Source of the DNA: Algoriphagus pacificus
Lineage (GTDB): Bacteria; Bacteroidota; Bacteroidia; Cytophagales; Cyclobacteriaceae
DNA length: 64,000 nucleotides
Assembly: GCF_017254845.1 (NCBI RefSeq)
Contig: NZ_JAFKCU010000002.1
Location: 1,043,956 to 1,107,955 of the forward strand
Direction of reading: 5' to 3'
The translations under genes were made by a program, and so were the position numbers. The notes below the pieces were generated by a model that was given only the letters and a program-made list of their open reading frames with translations, was not told the DNA's origin and did not search any database. Positions 33,310 to 41,433 of this stretch are shown piece after piece. Position 1 is the stretch's first letter, and each line of letters opens with the position of its first letter.

Positions 33310-34305
33310 ATGCAGGAATTTAAAAGTTTTTCAGAACGCATAAAGGATTTAAAATCCGAGGATTTTGATTCTTTGGCTTTAGAGATTTTTAGATTTCAGG
33401 CATCGCATAATCAAATTTACAGAAAATACGTCGAGGCAAGGCAAGTGGATGTTTCGAGCATTCAGCAGGTAGTGGATATTCCTTTTTTACCCATCCGTTT
33501 TTTTAAGGATTTTGATGTTATCTGTGGAGAAAAGGAAAATTTTTCAGGCTTTTATTCCAGCAGTGGCACCACAGGAATGATTACCAGTAAGCATTATTTC
33601 TGGTCAGAAGAGCTCTATTTACAACATACCCAATCCATTTTTGAAAGCGAATATGGTTCATTGGAAGATTTCCATGTTCTCGCTTTACTTCCTGCCTACT
33701 TGGAGAGAAAGGGGAGTAGTTTGGTTACGATGGCAGAATATTTTATTAAACAGAGCCATTCTGAGCATTCTGGTTTTTATTTATACAATCAGGATGAATT
33801 GCTTGATAAAATAAAATTGCTTTCCAAAGAGTCTAAAAAAATTCTATTGCTGGGAGTGACCTTTGCTTTGTTGGATCTGGCAGAATCAGGAAAGGCTTAT
33901 CCAAAAACGGATCAATTGATCGTCATGGAAACTGGTGGGATGAAAGGAAGAAGAAAAGAAATGATCCGAGAAGAGGTCCATGCTATTTTAAAGCCATTTT
34001 TTGGAGTTGATAGGATCCATTCAGAATATGGAATGACAGAATTACTTTCTCAGGCCTATTCAAAAGGAAATGGGAAATATACTTTACCTACATCGATGCG
34101 CGTTTATTTGAGAGATATCAATGATCCCTTGTCCTGGACTTCAAGAAAACAAGGTGGAATAAATGTTGTCGATTTGGCTAATTTTCACTCCTGTGCCTTT
34201 ATTGAAACCCAAGATTTAGGAAGATTTGATGAAAAGGGGGAGTTGGAGGTTTTGGGTAGATTTGATAATAGTGAAATCCGCGGGTGTAATCTTCTGGTGC
34301 AGTAA
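33310..34305 (+). CDS. LuxE/PaaK-like acyl-protein synthetase (AMP-forming)
   Basis: Starting at ATG 33310 the product has 331 residues (a TTG at 33286 would add eight). An adenylate-forming signature FYSSSGTTGMITSKHYFW lies around residues 86-103. RIHSEYGMTELLSQAYS near 240 is the second conserved motif, and ETQDLGRFDEKGELEVLGRFDNSEIRGCN closes the chain in the usual GRxD form. It resembles the acyl-protein synthetase LuxE, which activates fatty acids as acyl-AMP. No luciferase or LuxC-like reductase is nearby, so the acyl acceptor is unknown. Cytosolic and probably monocistronic. Confidence 0.8.
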   Translation: MQEFKSFSERIKDLKSEDFDSLALEIFRFQASHNQIYRKYVEARQVDVSSIQQVVDIPFLPIRFFKDFDVICGEKENFSGFYSSSGTTGMITSKHYFWSEELYLQHTQSIFESEYGSLEDFHVLALLPAYLERKGSSLVTMAEYFIKQSHSEHSGFYLYNQDELLDKIKLLSKESKKILLLGVTFALLDLAESGKAYPKTDQLIVMETGGMKGRRKEMIREEVHAILKPFFGVDRIHSEYGMTELLSQAYSKGNGKYTLPTSMRVYLRDINDPLSWTSRKQGGINVVDLANFHSCAFIETQDLGRFDEKGELEVLGRFDNSEIRGCNLLVQ

Positions 34306-34356
34306 TTGCTATCTTAAGATTAATTGAACATATTTGATCAGCATAAAATCTGAACT

Positions 34357-34476
34357 ATGAAAAAATTAGCAACAATCGCACTATTGGTAGGAATTTTAGC
34401 TTTGGGAGCTTGCGCTTCCAGCAAACCATGCCCAGCTTACGCAAAGGCTCCTTCTACTGAAAAGCCGAATAGTTAA
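34357..34476 (+). CDS. Tiny lipoprotein (39 residues)
   Basis: The frame encodes a signal with lipobox LALGAC (Cys19) and then only about 20 residues: AC-ASSKPCPAYAKAPSTEKPNS in short pieces. The mature part has a second cysteine in KPCPAY. A terminator follows at 34482. Such very short lipoproteins with a C-x-AY motif are common but often missed in Bacteroidota. It lies 51 bp after the LuxE-like gene and has room for its own promoter. Function unknown; expression is unproven, but the signal sequence and terminator argue for a real gene. Confidence 0.7.
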   Translation: MKKLATIALLVGILALGACASSKPCPAYAKAPSTEKPNS

Positions 34477-34481
34477 AAAAA

Positions 34482-34510
34482 ATGCTGACCTCAATAGTCA
34501 GCATATTTTT
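34482..34510. terminator. Bidirectional intrinsic terminator
   Basis: An 8-bp stem (34482-34489 with 34497-34504) is flanked by eight A and a T run. The right arm overlaps the last codons of the minus-strand response regulator gene. Confidence 0.78.
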
Positions 34511-35648
34511 TTATGTCCTCTAGACTGATTTCAGGTTCCCCTAAAATCACAAGTCTTTCCACTACATTTCGAAGTTCTCGGATATTTCCTGTCCATGGGA
34601 ATTCCTGCAATTTTTTAAGAGCTGCATCAGAAATTGATTTTTTAGCGTCGCCATTTTCTGATGAGATATCATCCAGGAATTTATTTACCAAAAGTGGAAT
34701 ATCTTCTTTTCGATCTTTCAAAGCTGGCACTTGAATCAAAATAACACTTAGCCTGTGGTATAAATCCTCACGGAAACGGCCTTCCTTGATTTCATTTTTC
34801 AAATCCTTATTGGTGGCAGCTAGCACTCGTACATCTACTTTAATGTCTTTGTCGCTTCCCACTCGATTGATCAGATTTTCCTGCAATGCTCTCAAAACTT
34901 TTGATTGAGCAGATAGGGACATGTCTCCGATTTCATCCAGAAATAAAGTACCTCCTTGTGCCTGTTCAAACTTTCCTTGTCTCTGTTTATGAGCTGAGGT
35001 GAAAGCTCCTTTTTCATGACCAAAAAGCTCACTTTCAATTAGTTCAGAAGGAATTGCTGCACAGTTTACTGCGACAAATGGTTCGGCAGATCTATGGCTT
35101 TTCGCATGAACCCAGTGAGCCACTAACTCCTTACCGGTTCCATTTGGACCTGTAATCAAAACCCTAGCATCGGTTGGAGCTACTTTTTCTATGGTTTCTT
35201 TGACATGTTGGATGGCGGATGATTCTCCGACCATGTCTAATTTTTTGGATAGCTTCTTTTTCAGAACTTTCGTCTCTGTAACCAGATTTTTCTTATCGAG
35301 AGCATTTCTGACAGTCAGCAATAAGCGATTGAGGTCTGGTGGTTTAGGAATAAAGTCAAATGCACCTTTTTTAGTGGCTTCCACAGCTGTTTCTATACTG
35401 CCGTGAGCAGAAATCATAATAAACTGAGGGGATTTGTCTAAAGCCTTTGCTTGATCCAGGACTTCGATTCCATCCATTTTGGGCATTTTGACATCGCAAA
35501 GCACCAAATCAAAATCTTCCTCCATCAATTTTTTGAGCCCTTCAGCACCGTCTTGAGCTTCTGTAACCTCAAATTTTTCGTATTCTAAAATTTCTCGCAA
35601 CGTGGCGCGGATGACTTTTTCGTCATCAATGATCAATATTTTTGACAT
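34491..35648 (-). CDS. Sigma-54-type response regulator without DNA-binding domain
   Basis: Residues 1-120 are a receiver domain with phosphorylatable D52 (CDVKMPKMDG), acidic pair D8-D9, T/S position S80 and K102. An AAA+ sigma-54 activator domain follows: Walker A GPNGTGKE (167-174), the sigma-54 contact loop GAFTSA (214-219; the usual form is GAFTGA), Walker B GGTLFLDEIGD (232-242) and sensor motifs. The protein ends at residue 385 after FPWTGNIRELRNVVERLVIL and a short helix, with no Fis-type helix-turn-helix. It may act without specific DNA binding or from solution. No histidine kinase gene is adjacent. Confidence 0.92.
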   Translation of the reverse strand: MSKILIIDDEKVIRATLREILEYEKFEVTEAQDGAEGLKKLMEEDFDLVLCDVKMPKMDGIEVLDQAKALDKSPQFIMISAHGSIETAVEATKKGAFDFIPKPPDLNRLLLTVRNALDKKNLVTETKVLKKKLSKKLDMVGESSAIQHVKETIEKVAPTDARVLITGPNGTGKELVAHWVHAKSHRSAEPFVAVNCAAIPSELIESELFGHEKGAFTSAHKQRQGKFEQAQGGTLFLDEIGDMSLSAQSKVLRALQENLINRVGSDKDIKVDVRVLAATNKDLKNEIKEGRFREDLYHRLSVILIQVPALKDRKEDIPLLVNKFLDDISSENGDAKKSISDAALKKLQEFPWTGNIRELRNVVERLVILGEPEISLEDIKKYADY

Positions 35649-35670
35649 GTCTCTAATATAAAATAAAAAA

Positions 35671-36085
35671 GTGCAAGTCTATAAGCCGGGTTCTGTTTCC
35701 CTATGCGAAATCGCAAGAGATTCTTGTCATTTATCTAGCCCTGACTTCACAGTCAGGATCCATCGATCTACCCATCCCGCGTAAGAGCGAGCAACTCTTC
35801 TTGGAACTGAATCCAATGCGGGACCTATTTGATCTTTCAACCCATAAGGTTTGCCATGCCTCCTACATCACTGTCGGAGCGGTGGGCTCTTACTCCACCT
35901 TTTCACCCTTATCCTGATTCCGACAAATCGGGATCGGGACGGTATATTTTCTGTTGCACTGGCTGTATTTATTCCGTCGCCAGAATAAACCCTTCCCGTT
36001 AGGAAGTATGGTGCTCTATGTTGCCCGGACTTTCCTCTCCCTCGAAAGAATCAAGGCAGCGACAAGTCGACTTGCACGACACAAA
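35671..36085 (-). ncRNA. rnpB: RNase P RNA (bacterial type A)
   Basis: On the minus strand the RNA begins near 36085 with GTGCAAGTCGACTTG and carries the universally conserved GAGGAAAGTCCGGGC (P4 5' strand) soon after. Near the 3' end it has ACAGAACCCGGCTTATAGAC, the P4 3' strand. The outer arms GTGCAAG and CTTGCAC (36071-36077, 35671-35677) form helix P1. A long imperfect hairpin at about 35905-35940 fits P12. The RNA is the catalytic part of RNase P, which trims tRNA 5' leaders. A promoter is visible at 36100-36133 and a T run follows the 3' end. Confidence 0.95.
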
Positions 36086-36099
36086 GAACGTAATTTTAT

Positions 36100-36133
36100 C
36101 CAAGATAGATTTCAAAGTTTTTTGATCGGTCAA
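36100..36133 (-). promoter_or_regulatory. Probable rnpB promoter
   Basis: On the minus strand TTGACC (36133-36128) and TATCTTGG (36107-36100) lie about 23 bp apart. They match the -33 TTG and, with one mismatch, the -7 TAnnTTTG boxes. The predicted start near 36090 agrees with the 5' end of the RNase P RNA. Confidence 0.5.
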
Positions 36134-36202
36134 TGGAACAAATAAAAAAAGACGATAAATATTCCTGATTGTCAAAACATTTGAATTTTATCCTTGTTAC
36201 AA

Positions 36203-36279
36203 ACAAAAGGCTAAATAATAGCTTTATTTCATAGTGCTGGGTTGAGCCGCTTCCGAAAGGGAGCGGTTCTTTTTTTATC
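36203..36279 (+). ncRNA. Candidate small RNA or leader ending in a strong terminator
   Basis: A TTG (36169-36171) and TATCCTTG (36189-36196), 17 bp apart, resemble a Bacteroidota promoter. The hairpin at 36244-36269 gives an RNA of about 77 nt ending in a U run. It could be a free small RNA or the 5' leader of the DUF4442 gene. Boundaries are inferred only. Confidence 0.35.
36244..36276 (+). terminator. Strong intrinsic terminator just before DUF4442 start
   Basis: An 11-bp stem (36244-36254 with 36259-36269, two G-U pairs) closed by a GAAA tetraloop is followed by seven T. The T run ends 10 bp before the start codon at 36287. No plus-strand gene precedes it. Confidence 0.8.
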
Positions 36280-36286
36280 TTTCCTG

Positions 36287-36766
36287 ATGGAAAAGAAAGA
36301 AAATAAGAATTTTAAGAAATTGATCCGCATGATCAATTGGTACCCGCCTTACTTGTTTTCGGGAATTAAAGTAGTGGATTATGCACCAGACTTTTCCATG
36401 TTTAAAACAAGATTAAAACTGACATGGTATAACAGGAACTTGATTGGAACTGCTTTTGGGGGCTCGCTTTATTCCATGTGCGACCCATTTTTCATGTTTA
36501 TTTTACTTACCAATCTTGGAAAAGAATACATCGTCTGGGATAAAAATGCATTTATAGATTTTGTCAAACCCGGAAAAGGTACCGTTTATGCAGTGTTTCA
36601 GCTTTCGCAGGAAGAGATTCGAGAGATAAAAATGAAAGTAGATGAAACAGGTAAACATGTTTTTGAGTTTCCTTGTGAGGTAAGGGATGCCTCAGGAAAT
36701 TTGATAGCAAGTCTCAAGAAAGGAGTTTATGTAAGGAAGAAAAACTTCCTAAAGCAAGATTCCTGA
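36287..36766 (+). CDS. DUF4442 family hotdog-fold protein
   Basis: From ATG 36287 the product has 159 residues (a TTG at 36242 lies within the terminator hairpin region and is rejected). It begins with a basic helix and INWYPPYLFSGIKV. The hotdog-fold core follows: LTWYNRNLIGTAFGGSLYSMCDPFFMFIL, in which the long central helix is evident. This pattern defines DUF4442, related to YiiD-type thioesterases. A thioesterase role is inferred from the fold, as no catalytic residue is certain. It is preceded by a strong terminator that could attenuate it, and followed at 48 bp by a DUF3109 gene. Confidence 0.86.
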   Translation: MEKKENKNFKKLIRMINWYPPYLFSGIKVVDYAPDFSMFKTRLKLTWYNRNLIGTAFGGSLYSMCDPFFMFILLTNLGKEYIVWDKNAFIDFVKPGKGTVYAVFQLSQEEIREIKMKVDETGKHVFEFPCEVRDASGNLIASLKKGVYVRKKNFLKQDS

Positions 36767-36814
36767 GCTCATTTCGATGTCAATGATTACCTTTGGAGCA
36801 AAATAATTGAGGTT

Positions 36815-37378
36815 ATGATTTTAGTGGGAAATGCAGTTCTGTCTGATGATATCAAGGAGAACTTTTTTGTCTGTGATTTAGAAGCTTGCAAAGGCGCTTG
36901 TTGTGTGGAGGGTGATGCTGGTGCTCCTTTGGAAGATGAAGAGACTAAGATTATTGAAGAAATTTATCCCATTGTAAAGGATTACATCACAGAAGAAGGT
37001 AGAAAAGCTATTGAGGCTCAAGGAACTTGGGTAATAGATAAAGACGGAGACAAAGGAACGCCAACTATTGGGGATAATAGGGAATGTGCCTATGCTCTCT
37101 ATGATGAGCGAGGGATTTTAAAGTGCGGTATTGAGCAAGCATATTTGGATGGGAAAATCTCATGGAAAAAGCCGATCAGTTGCCATATGTACCCGATCCG
37201 AATCACAAAATACGATCAGTTTGATGCCCTGAATTATGATCGTTGGCATATTTGCGATCCAGCTTGCCAACTAGGATCTAATTTGAAAGTCCCGATTTAC
37301 AAGTTTTTAAAGGATGCTTTAATAAGAAAATATGGCGAATCTTGGTATGAAGATTTGGTCCAAGAAATTGAAGGATAA
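36815..37378 (+). CDS. DUF3109 family cysteine-cluster protein
   Basis: The 187-residue protein has the DUF3109/YkgJ-like cysteine pattern: [19 protein letters not shown] near the N-terminus, RECAYAL and [19 protein letters not shown] in the middle, [10 protein letters not shown], and ICDPACQLG near residue 145. The eight or so conserved Cys residues suggest binding of zinc or an iron-sulfur cluster. No signal peptide, so cytosolic. Function is unknown in all bacteria that have it. It lies downstream of the DUF4442 gene on the same strand and is closed by a terminator at 37385-37414. Confidence 0.92.
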   Translation: MILVGNAVLSDDIKENFFVCDLEACKGACCVEGDAGAPLEDEETKIIEEIYPIVKDYITEEGRKAIEAQGTWVIDKDGDKGTPTIGDNRECAYALYDERGILKCGIEQAYLDGKISWKKPISCHMYPIRITKYDQFDALNYDRWHICDPACQLGSNLKVPIYKFLKDALIRKYGESWYEDLVQEIEG

Positions 37379-37384
37379 AAAACG

Positions 37385-37414
37385 AATCCTGCCCAATTGC
37401 TGGGCAGGATTTTT
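37385..37414. terminator. Bidirectional intrinsic terminator
   Basis: A perfect 11-bp stem (37385-37395 with 37401-37411) with a short loop and flanking A/T runs separates the convergent DUF3109 and S9 peptidase genes. The T run touches the stop codon of the peptidase gene. Confidence 0.85.
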
Positions 37415-39698
37415 AATTTGTATTGATTTGATAATGGCGAAGGGGTTTCTCTCCCATTAAATGCTCAATAAAGTAATCCCATCTCTTCTTTGTAAAATAA
37501 TCCCCACTAGTCCTTCCAAAACTATGATTTCTACTTGGCCAGATAAATAGGTCAAAGTCTTTTCCAGCATTGATTAATGCCTCAGCAAATTTAAAGGTTG
37601 CCGAAGGGTTTACATTTTCGTCGATTCCTCCATGTGCCAAAAGCAAATGACCCTTAAGGTTTGCCGCATTGGTAATATTGGACTGCTCATGATAGAAATC
37701 TCCGATTGGATAGCCCATATACATTTCAGGCCACCAAGCTTTCTCCATTCTGTGATCATGATCACCTGCAGAAGCAACTCCCACTTTGTAAAAATCGGGA
37801 TGTAGTAACATTGCTCTTCCGGCATCATATCCTCCTGCTGAGTGGCCAAAAATCCCCACTTTATCTACATCCATAAACTTATTTTTGGCAGCCAGTTCTT
37901 TGATTGCCAAAACATGATCTGTCGTGCCATCTCCCAAATTATTGTATGAAACATCGTTAAATGCTTTACCTCTTCCATTCGTGCCAAGCCCATCAACAGT
38001 TACCACCACAAAGCCCAGTTCCGACATGGGTTGCTGCAATCCAATCAAGCCAGCTTTGAATGTTTTTGGGGTAATATCCGTATGAGGTCCAGTATAGGTG
38101 TAGTCAATGATTGGATATTTCTTTTTTGCGTCGAAGTCAGTCGGGAGGTAATAAATGCCATAAATGGTTGTCTTTCCATCTTTGGCAGTTGCTGTAAAAG
38201 GAGTGGGGCTTTGGTATCCTTTTTTCAGAAGATTTGAAATGTCAGCTTTTGAAATTTCCTGAATTATTTTTCCTGTTTCTAATTCTCGTACAACGGAAAC
38301 AGTTGCTTGATTTACTGTAGAATAATTGTCTACAAAGTACTTACCATCGGGAGAATAAGAGATTTCATGATTAGCCTTTTCAGGTGTCAAAAGCTCGATA
38401 TTTGATCCATCAAAATTGACTTTGTAAAGAAATGAATAGTACGGATTTACATCCTTTTCTTTTCCGGAGGCTTCGAAGTAGATGATTTGGTTTTCCTCAT
38501 CGATCTTTATAAGGTTTTTTACAACAAAATCTCCATTCGTAATTCTATTGATTAATTCACCTGAGTTCCAATCCATGAGATACAATTGATTCCATCCTGA
38601 TTTTTCTGTTCCCAGAATAAATTGGCCATTATCCAATCTTCTAAAAATGTTATTGTTGTTGACATGGGTAGGGGAAGATTCGGAATATACTTTTCTGACT
38701 TTCTTTGAATCCGCATCAATTTCTATCAGGTCAAAAGCTTTAAATCCACGATGGAGATAGGTTCCGAAAAGTGATTTACTATCAGGTGCCCAATTGAAAT
38801 ACATCCCAATGAAATGGGGAAGTGAAAACTCGGGGAATTTAGTTTCCTCTTTCTTCTCAATATCAAAAATTACCGGAGTATAAGTAACTACTGTTGTGTC
38901 TCCAGGAGATCCGCGGTAATACCCCATCAATTGTGGGCGGAATTTATCATCCTGACTATTGTCTAGGAGCAACATTTTTTCGGCTAACCTCAGGTCCACT
39001 ATCTGGGTTTGGATCTTCTTAGAATCTGGCGACCAATTTACTGTAAAATGAAAAGGTCTTTCCCCACTTTCTCCGTAAATCATATCTGACCAACCCCAAA
39101 AAGAAGCGTATTCATAATCTTTTTTTCCATCAAAACTCAGTTGGATTTCTTCACCAGTCTCAAGATTTTCTACAAATAGATTAAAGTTTCGAGTATAGGC
39201 TTTCCAATTTCCATCAGGAGAAGTTGAGGAATCTCTATTTCTTGGTTCTGGAGCTCGTTTTGATTCCAAATTCCCATTTTGAAAAGTCCAGGTTTTGTTT
39301 TGCCAATCAAAGCTGATCTTGCCGTCTTTGGAGATTTGAATGCGGTTAAAAGGAAGCTTGTTTTCTGTGATTTCTTGTCCACTTTTTTCTGATAATAATT
39401 TTGCCAGCTGCTTGTGGTCAAAAGCTTCTTGAGTGGATTTTTTCTCCACATCGGTTAAGAAAAATCGCTTTCCATCTTTGGTATATGTCTGATGCCAAAA
39501 GCTTGTTTTTCCTTCCAACCAATTAGGAATAACTTCTAAATGGTATACCTCACGCTGGATATTGTTGCTTAAAAAGTATTCAGCTTTGTGATAGGTTTCC
39601 TCGGTAATTTGAGCGACAGCTACCTGAAGACTGCAAAGCAGGAGAAATAAAAAAAGTCCTGAAATTCTAAACAGTTTTAAAATTCTGTAATTAGTCAT
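37413..39698 (-). CDS. Exported S9B prolyl peptidase (dipeptidyl peptidase IV type)
   Basis: The 761-residue protein has an N-terminal signal (GLFLFLLLCSLQVAVAQ). Residues of about 60-520 form a beta propeller with repeated WSPDSKKIQ and FNWAPDSKS blades (DPP-IV N-terminal domain). The alpha/beta-hydrolase domain carries the triad S620 in GIFGHSAGGYDAG, D693 in GGIDENV and H725 in PSRNHSFG. It probably releases X-Pro or related dipeptides from peptides in the periplasm or outside the cell. GHSAGG instead of the DPP-IV GWSYGG makes exact specificity uncertain. It is monocistronic. Confidence 0.9.
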   Translation of the reverse strand: MTNYRILKLFRISGLFLFLLLCSLQVAVAQITEETYHKAEYFLSNNIQREVYHLEVIPNWLEGKTSFWHQTYTKDGKRFFLTDVEKKSTQEAFDHKQLAKLLSEKSGQEITENKLPFNRIQISKDGKISFDWQNKTWTFQNGNLESKRAPEPRNRDSSTSPDGNWKAYTRNFNLFVENLETGEEIQLSFDGKKDYEYASFWGWSDMIYGESGERPFHFTVNWSPDSKKIQTQIVDLRLAEKMLLLDNSQDDKFRPQLMGYYRGSPGDTTVVTYTPVIFDIEKKEETKFPEFSLPHFIGMYFNWAPDSKSLFGTYLHRGFKAFDLIEIDADSKKVRKVYSESSPTHVNNNNIFRRLDNGQFILGTEKSGWNQLYLMDWNSGELINRITNGDFVVKNLIKIDEENQIIYFEASGKEKDVNPYYSFLYKVNFDGSNIELLTPEKANHEISYSPDGKYFVDNYSTVNQATVSVVRELETGKIIQEISKADISNLLKKGYQSPTPFTATAKDGKTTIYGIYYLPTDFDAKKKYPIIDYTYTGPHTDITPKTFKAGLIGLQQPMSELGFVVVTVDGLGTNGRGKAFNDVSYNNLGDGTTDHVLAIKELAAKNKFMDVDKVGIFGHSAGGYDAGRAMLLHPDFYKVGVASAGDHDHRMEKAWWPEMYMGYPIGDFYHEQSNITNAANLKGHLLLAHGGIDENVNPSATFKFAEALINAGKDFDLFIWPSRNHSFGRTSGDYFTKKRWDYFIEHLMGEKPLRHYQINTN

Positions 39699-39798
39699 GG
39701 TTTTAGATTAGAAATTATCCATTCAAGGTAAGTTCAAAATAGCTGGAAAACATGTTTGAAATTGACCAGATGTGATCTTATTATGTGAATGGAATCAA

Positions 39799-40353
39799 TT
39801 ATCCAGCAGCATCATAGGCTTTTTTCAGCCAAGTAATGAGTTCTTTGGAGTATTGCTCCTCATGATTTACTACGATTCTATGCGATACCATTCCATTTGA
39901 CTTCGTGTCCAGTTCCAAAATGCCTTGTGGTTCTTGGCCTTTCAAATTGATTCCGATATCATATCTAGTCTTTGTGGCAGGGATCAATAAGGCAAATTGT
40001 TTTTTTCTCCTGACACTGACATAGGCGTTTTTTGGGGAGAACTCTACATCCTTTCCAAACTTCTTGATTTCTTCGCTTAGCTTTTCGTACAGGGGAAGGA
40101 AATGCTCTTTTCCTTTGTATTGTTTACTGATTAAATCGTCAGTGTCTTTTGCCGATCCCGCATCAGATTGTAGGGTCTTATGGGCAACTAGATTTGCAAA
40201 GCCATGGGTGAATCCATGATTTGTTTTGAGGAATTTTAGAATTTCCCCATGCTTTTCAAATTTTTCTTTTTTGACGATTTCCACCCATTGATCCAGACTT
40301 TTACCTGTATTTTTATGAAGGTTTTCAATCATGGTAATTGCTGCTTGGTCCAT
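39799..40353 (-). CDS. DUF4287 and DUF5655 domain protein
   Basis: The 184-residue protein has two short domains. The N-terminal DUF4287 part spans about residues 1-65 (ENLHKNTGKSLDQWVEIVKK and LKTNHGFTHGFANLVAHKT). The C-terminal DUF5655 part spans about residues 75-182 (FLPLYEKLSEEIKKFG, AYVSVRRKKQFALLIPATKTR and ELITWLKKAYDAAG). The combination is common in bacteria and is probably cytosolic; its function is unknown. DUF5655 is often seen as a small transport- or DNA-related fold, but I would not assign a role. It is 10 bp downstream of the EEP-family gene and co-directional. Confidence 0.88.
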   Translation of the reverse strand: MDQAAITMIENLHKNTGKSLDQWVEIVKKEKFEKHGEILKFLKTNHGFTHGFANLVAHKTLQSDAGSAKDTDDLISKQYKGKEHFLPLYEKLSEEIKKFGKDVEFSPKNAYVSVRRKKQFALLIPATKTRYDIGINLKGQEPQGILELDTKSNGMVSHRIVVNHEEQYSKELITWLKKAYDAAG

Positions 40354-40363
40354 TTTAATTCAT

Positions 40364-41356
40364 TTAAAATTCAACTTCAGATAGTATAGGAAAGTGATCG
40401 GAACCTTGAATCAATTGGTTTTTTACACTTTGAATTAAATCATCATCTTTTTCAATATAGGGGTTCCAGACTTTTCCTGCTGTTACATTTAATCCCTGAC
40501 TGGCCAAAATATGATCAATCAAAACATTTACCTGATCTCCGGTGATTCGATCTTTGTATCGACTTGAGTTGGGAGTCCAACCGTAGGAATTAAGTTTGGG
40601 TTTTGGCAAGACTGACTTGAGGATAAATTCAGGTTTCCATGTATCCCCAAGCAGTAATTCGACCGCACTTTTACTGAATCGATTTTCATAAAAATCCAAT
40701 TCAAAGCCATCGTTAATATCGCCCATGACCATCACCTGTTGGCCTTTTTCTAGGTATTCATCACAACGCTCTCTGATAGACATACATTCCGCAAAAAGCT
40801 TGAGCCTATCCCGTTGTGATATCTGCTCAAACCTGGCATAATCTACCATGTCAAAAATCCCCTTTGATTTGGTGTGGGCTATGATCACACGCGTGAGCAA
40901 AGTGTCATCCAGACCCAAAATGCTCAGTTCCAAAGGCGGTCTATAATGCTTGTATTGCTCTTTGATCAAGCGGTTTAAAGTGTCTACTAAAAAAGCCTCA
41001 TCAAAGCGTTTACCCTCTTTGGTTTCGGGTGTAAAAAGTACTTGAATCTTATCAGGATTATAGAGGGCGCATAGCTCTTGTTGACCGGGTGAAGGGAACC
41101 CGTGGATCCCTTTCAGGTTTTTGGAAGGTATAAATTCCTGAACCCATGCCTCCAATTGTAAGCTTGCTGTTTTTGATCCATTGACCAAAGTATTTGGTCC
41201 TTCCACGATTCCCAAAAAATCCGGGTCCATGGCTTCCACTACATCTGCTAATTTTCTGCTCCTGGCACCATCTGTTCCTGTAGTGATCGGGTGGCCTTCT
41301 GCGTCAAAAAGATCTCGCATCCATTCCACATTGTAAACTCCAATTTTTAGTTTCAT
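40364..41356 (-). CDS. Endonuclease/exonuclease/phosphatase (EEP) family protein
   Basis: The 330-residue protein has the EEP fold markers. The N-terminus has IGVYNVEWMRDLF (catalytic Asn and metal site). DFLGIVEGPN supplies the Glu that binds the metal. VMVMGDINDGFELDF carries the central G-D-x-N motif, and the C-terminus has VLIDHILAS and QGSDHFPIL with catalytic Asp-His. It hydrolyses phosphodiesters or phosphomonoesters; DNA, RNA or sugar phosphate substrates cannot be separated by eye. There is no signal peptide, so cytosolic. It is followed after 10 bp by the DUF4287/DUF5655 gene. Confidence 0.88.
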   Translation of the reverse strand: MKLKIGVYNVEWMRDLFDAEGHPITTGTDGARSRKLADVVEAMDPDFLGIVEGPNTLVNGSKTASLQLEAWVQEFIPSKNLKGIHGFPSPGQQELCALYNPDKIQVLFTPETKEGKRFDEAFLVDTLNRLIKEQYKHYRPPLELSILGLDDTLLTRVIIAHTKSKGIFDMVDYARFEQISQRDRLKLFAECMSIRERCDEYLEKGQQVMVMGDINDGFELDFYENRFSKSAVELLLGDTWKPEFILKSVLPKPKLNSYGWTPNSSRYKDRITGDQVNVLIDHILASQGLNVTAGKVWNPYIEKDDDLIQSVKNQLIQGSDHFPILSEVEF

Positions 41357-41387
41357 AAAAAAATCCCTGTTTGTTAGTAACAGGGAT
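41357..41387 (-). terminator. Intrinsic terminator downstream of DUF5009 gene
   Basis: A 9-bp stem (41363-41371 with 41379-41387) is followed on the minus strand by a U run that reaches the start codon of the EEP-family gene at 41356. Confidence 0.75.
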
Positions 41388-41433
41388 AATTTACGAAATT
41401 TAAACTAGAGTGATAATGCTCAGAGTGTTAAGA

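Noticed and set aside
35905-35940. Repeat insertion inside RNase P RNA
   Set aside because: The palindromic words resemble dispersed repeats, but the position and imperfect pairing fit the normal P12 helix.
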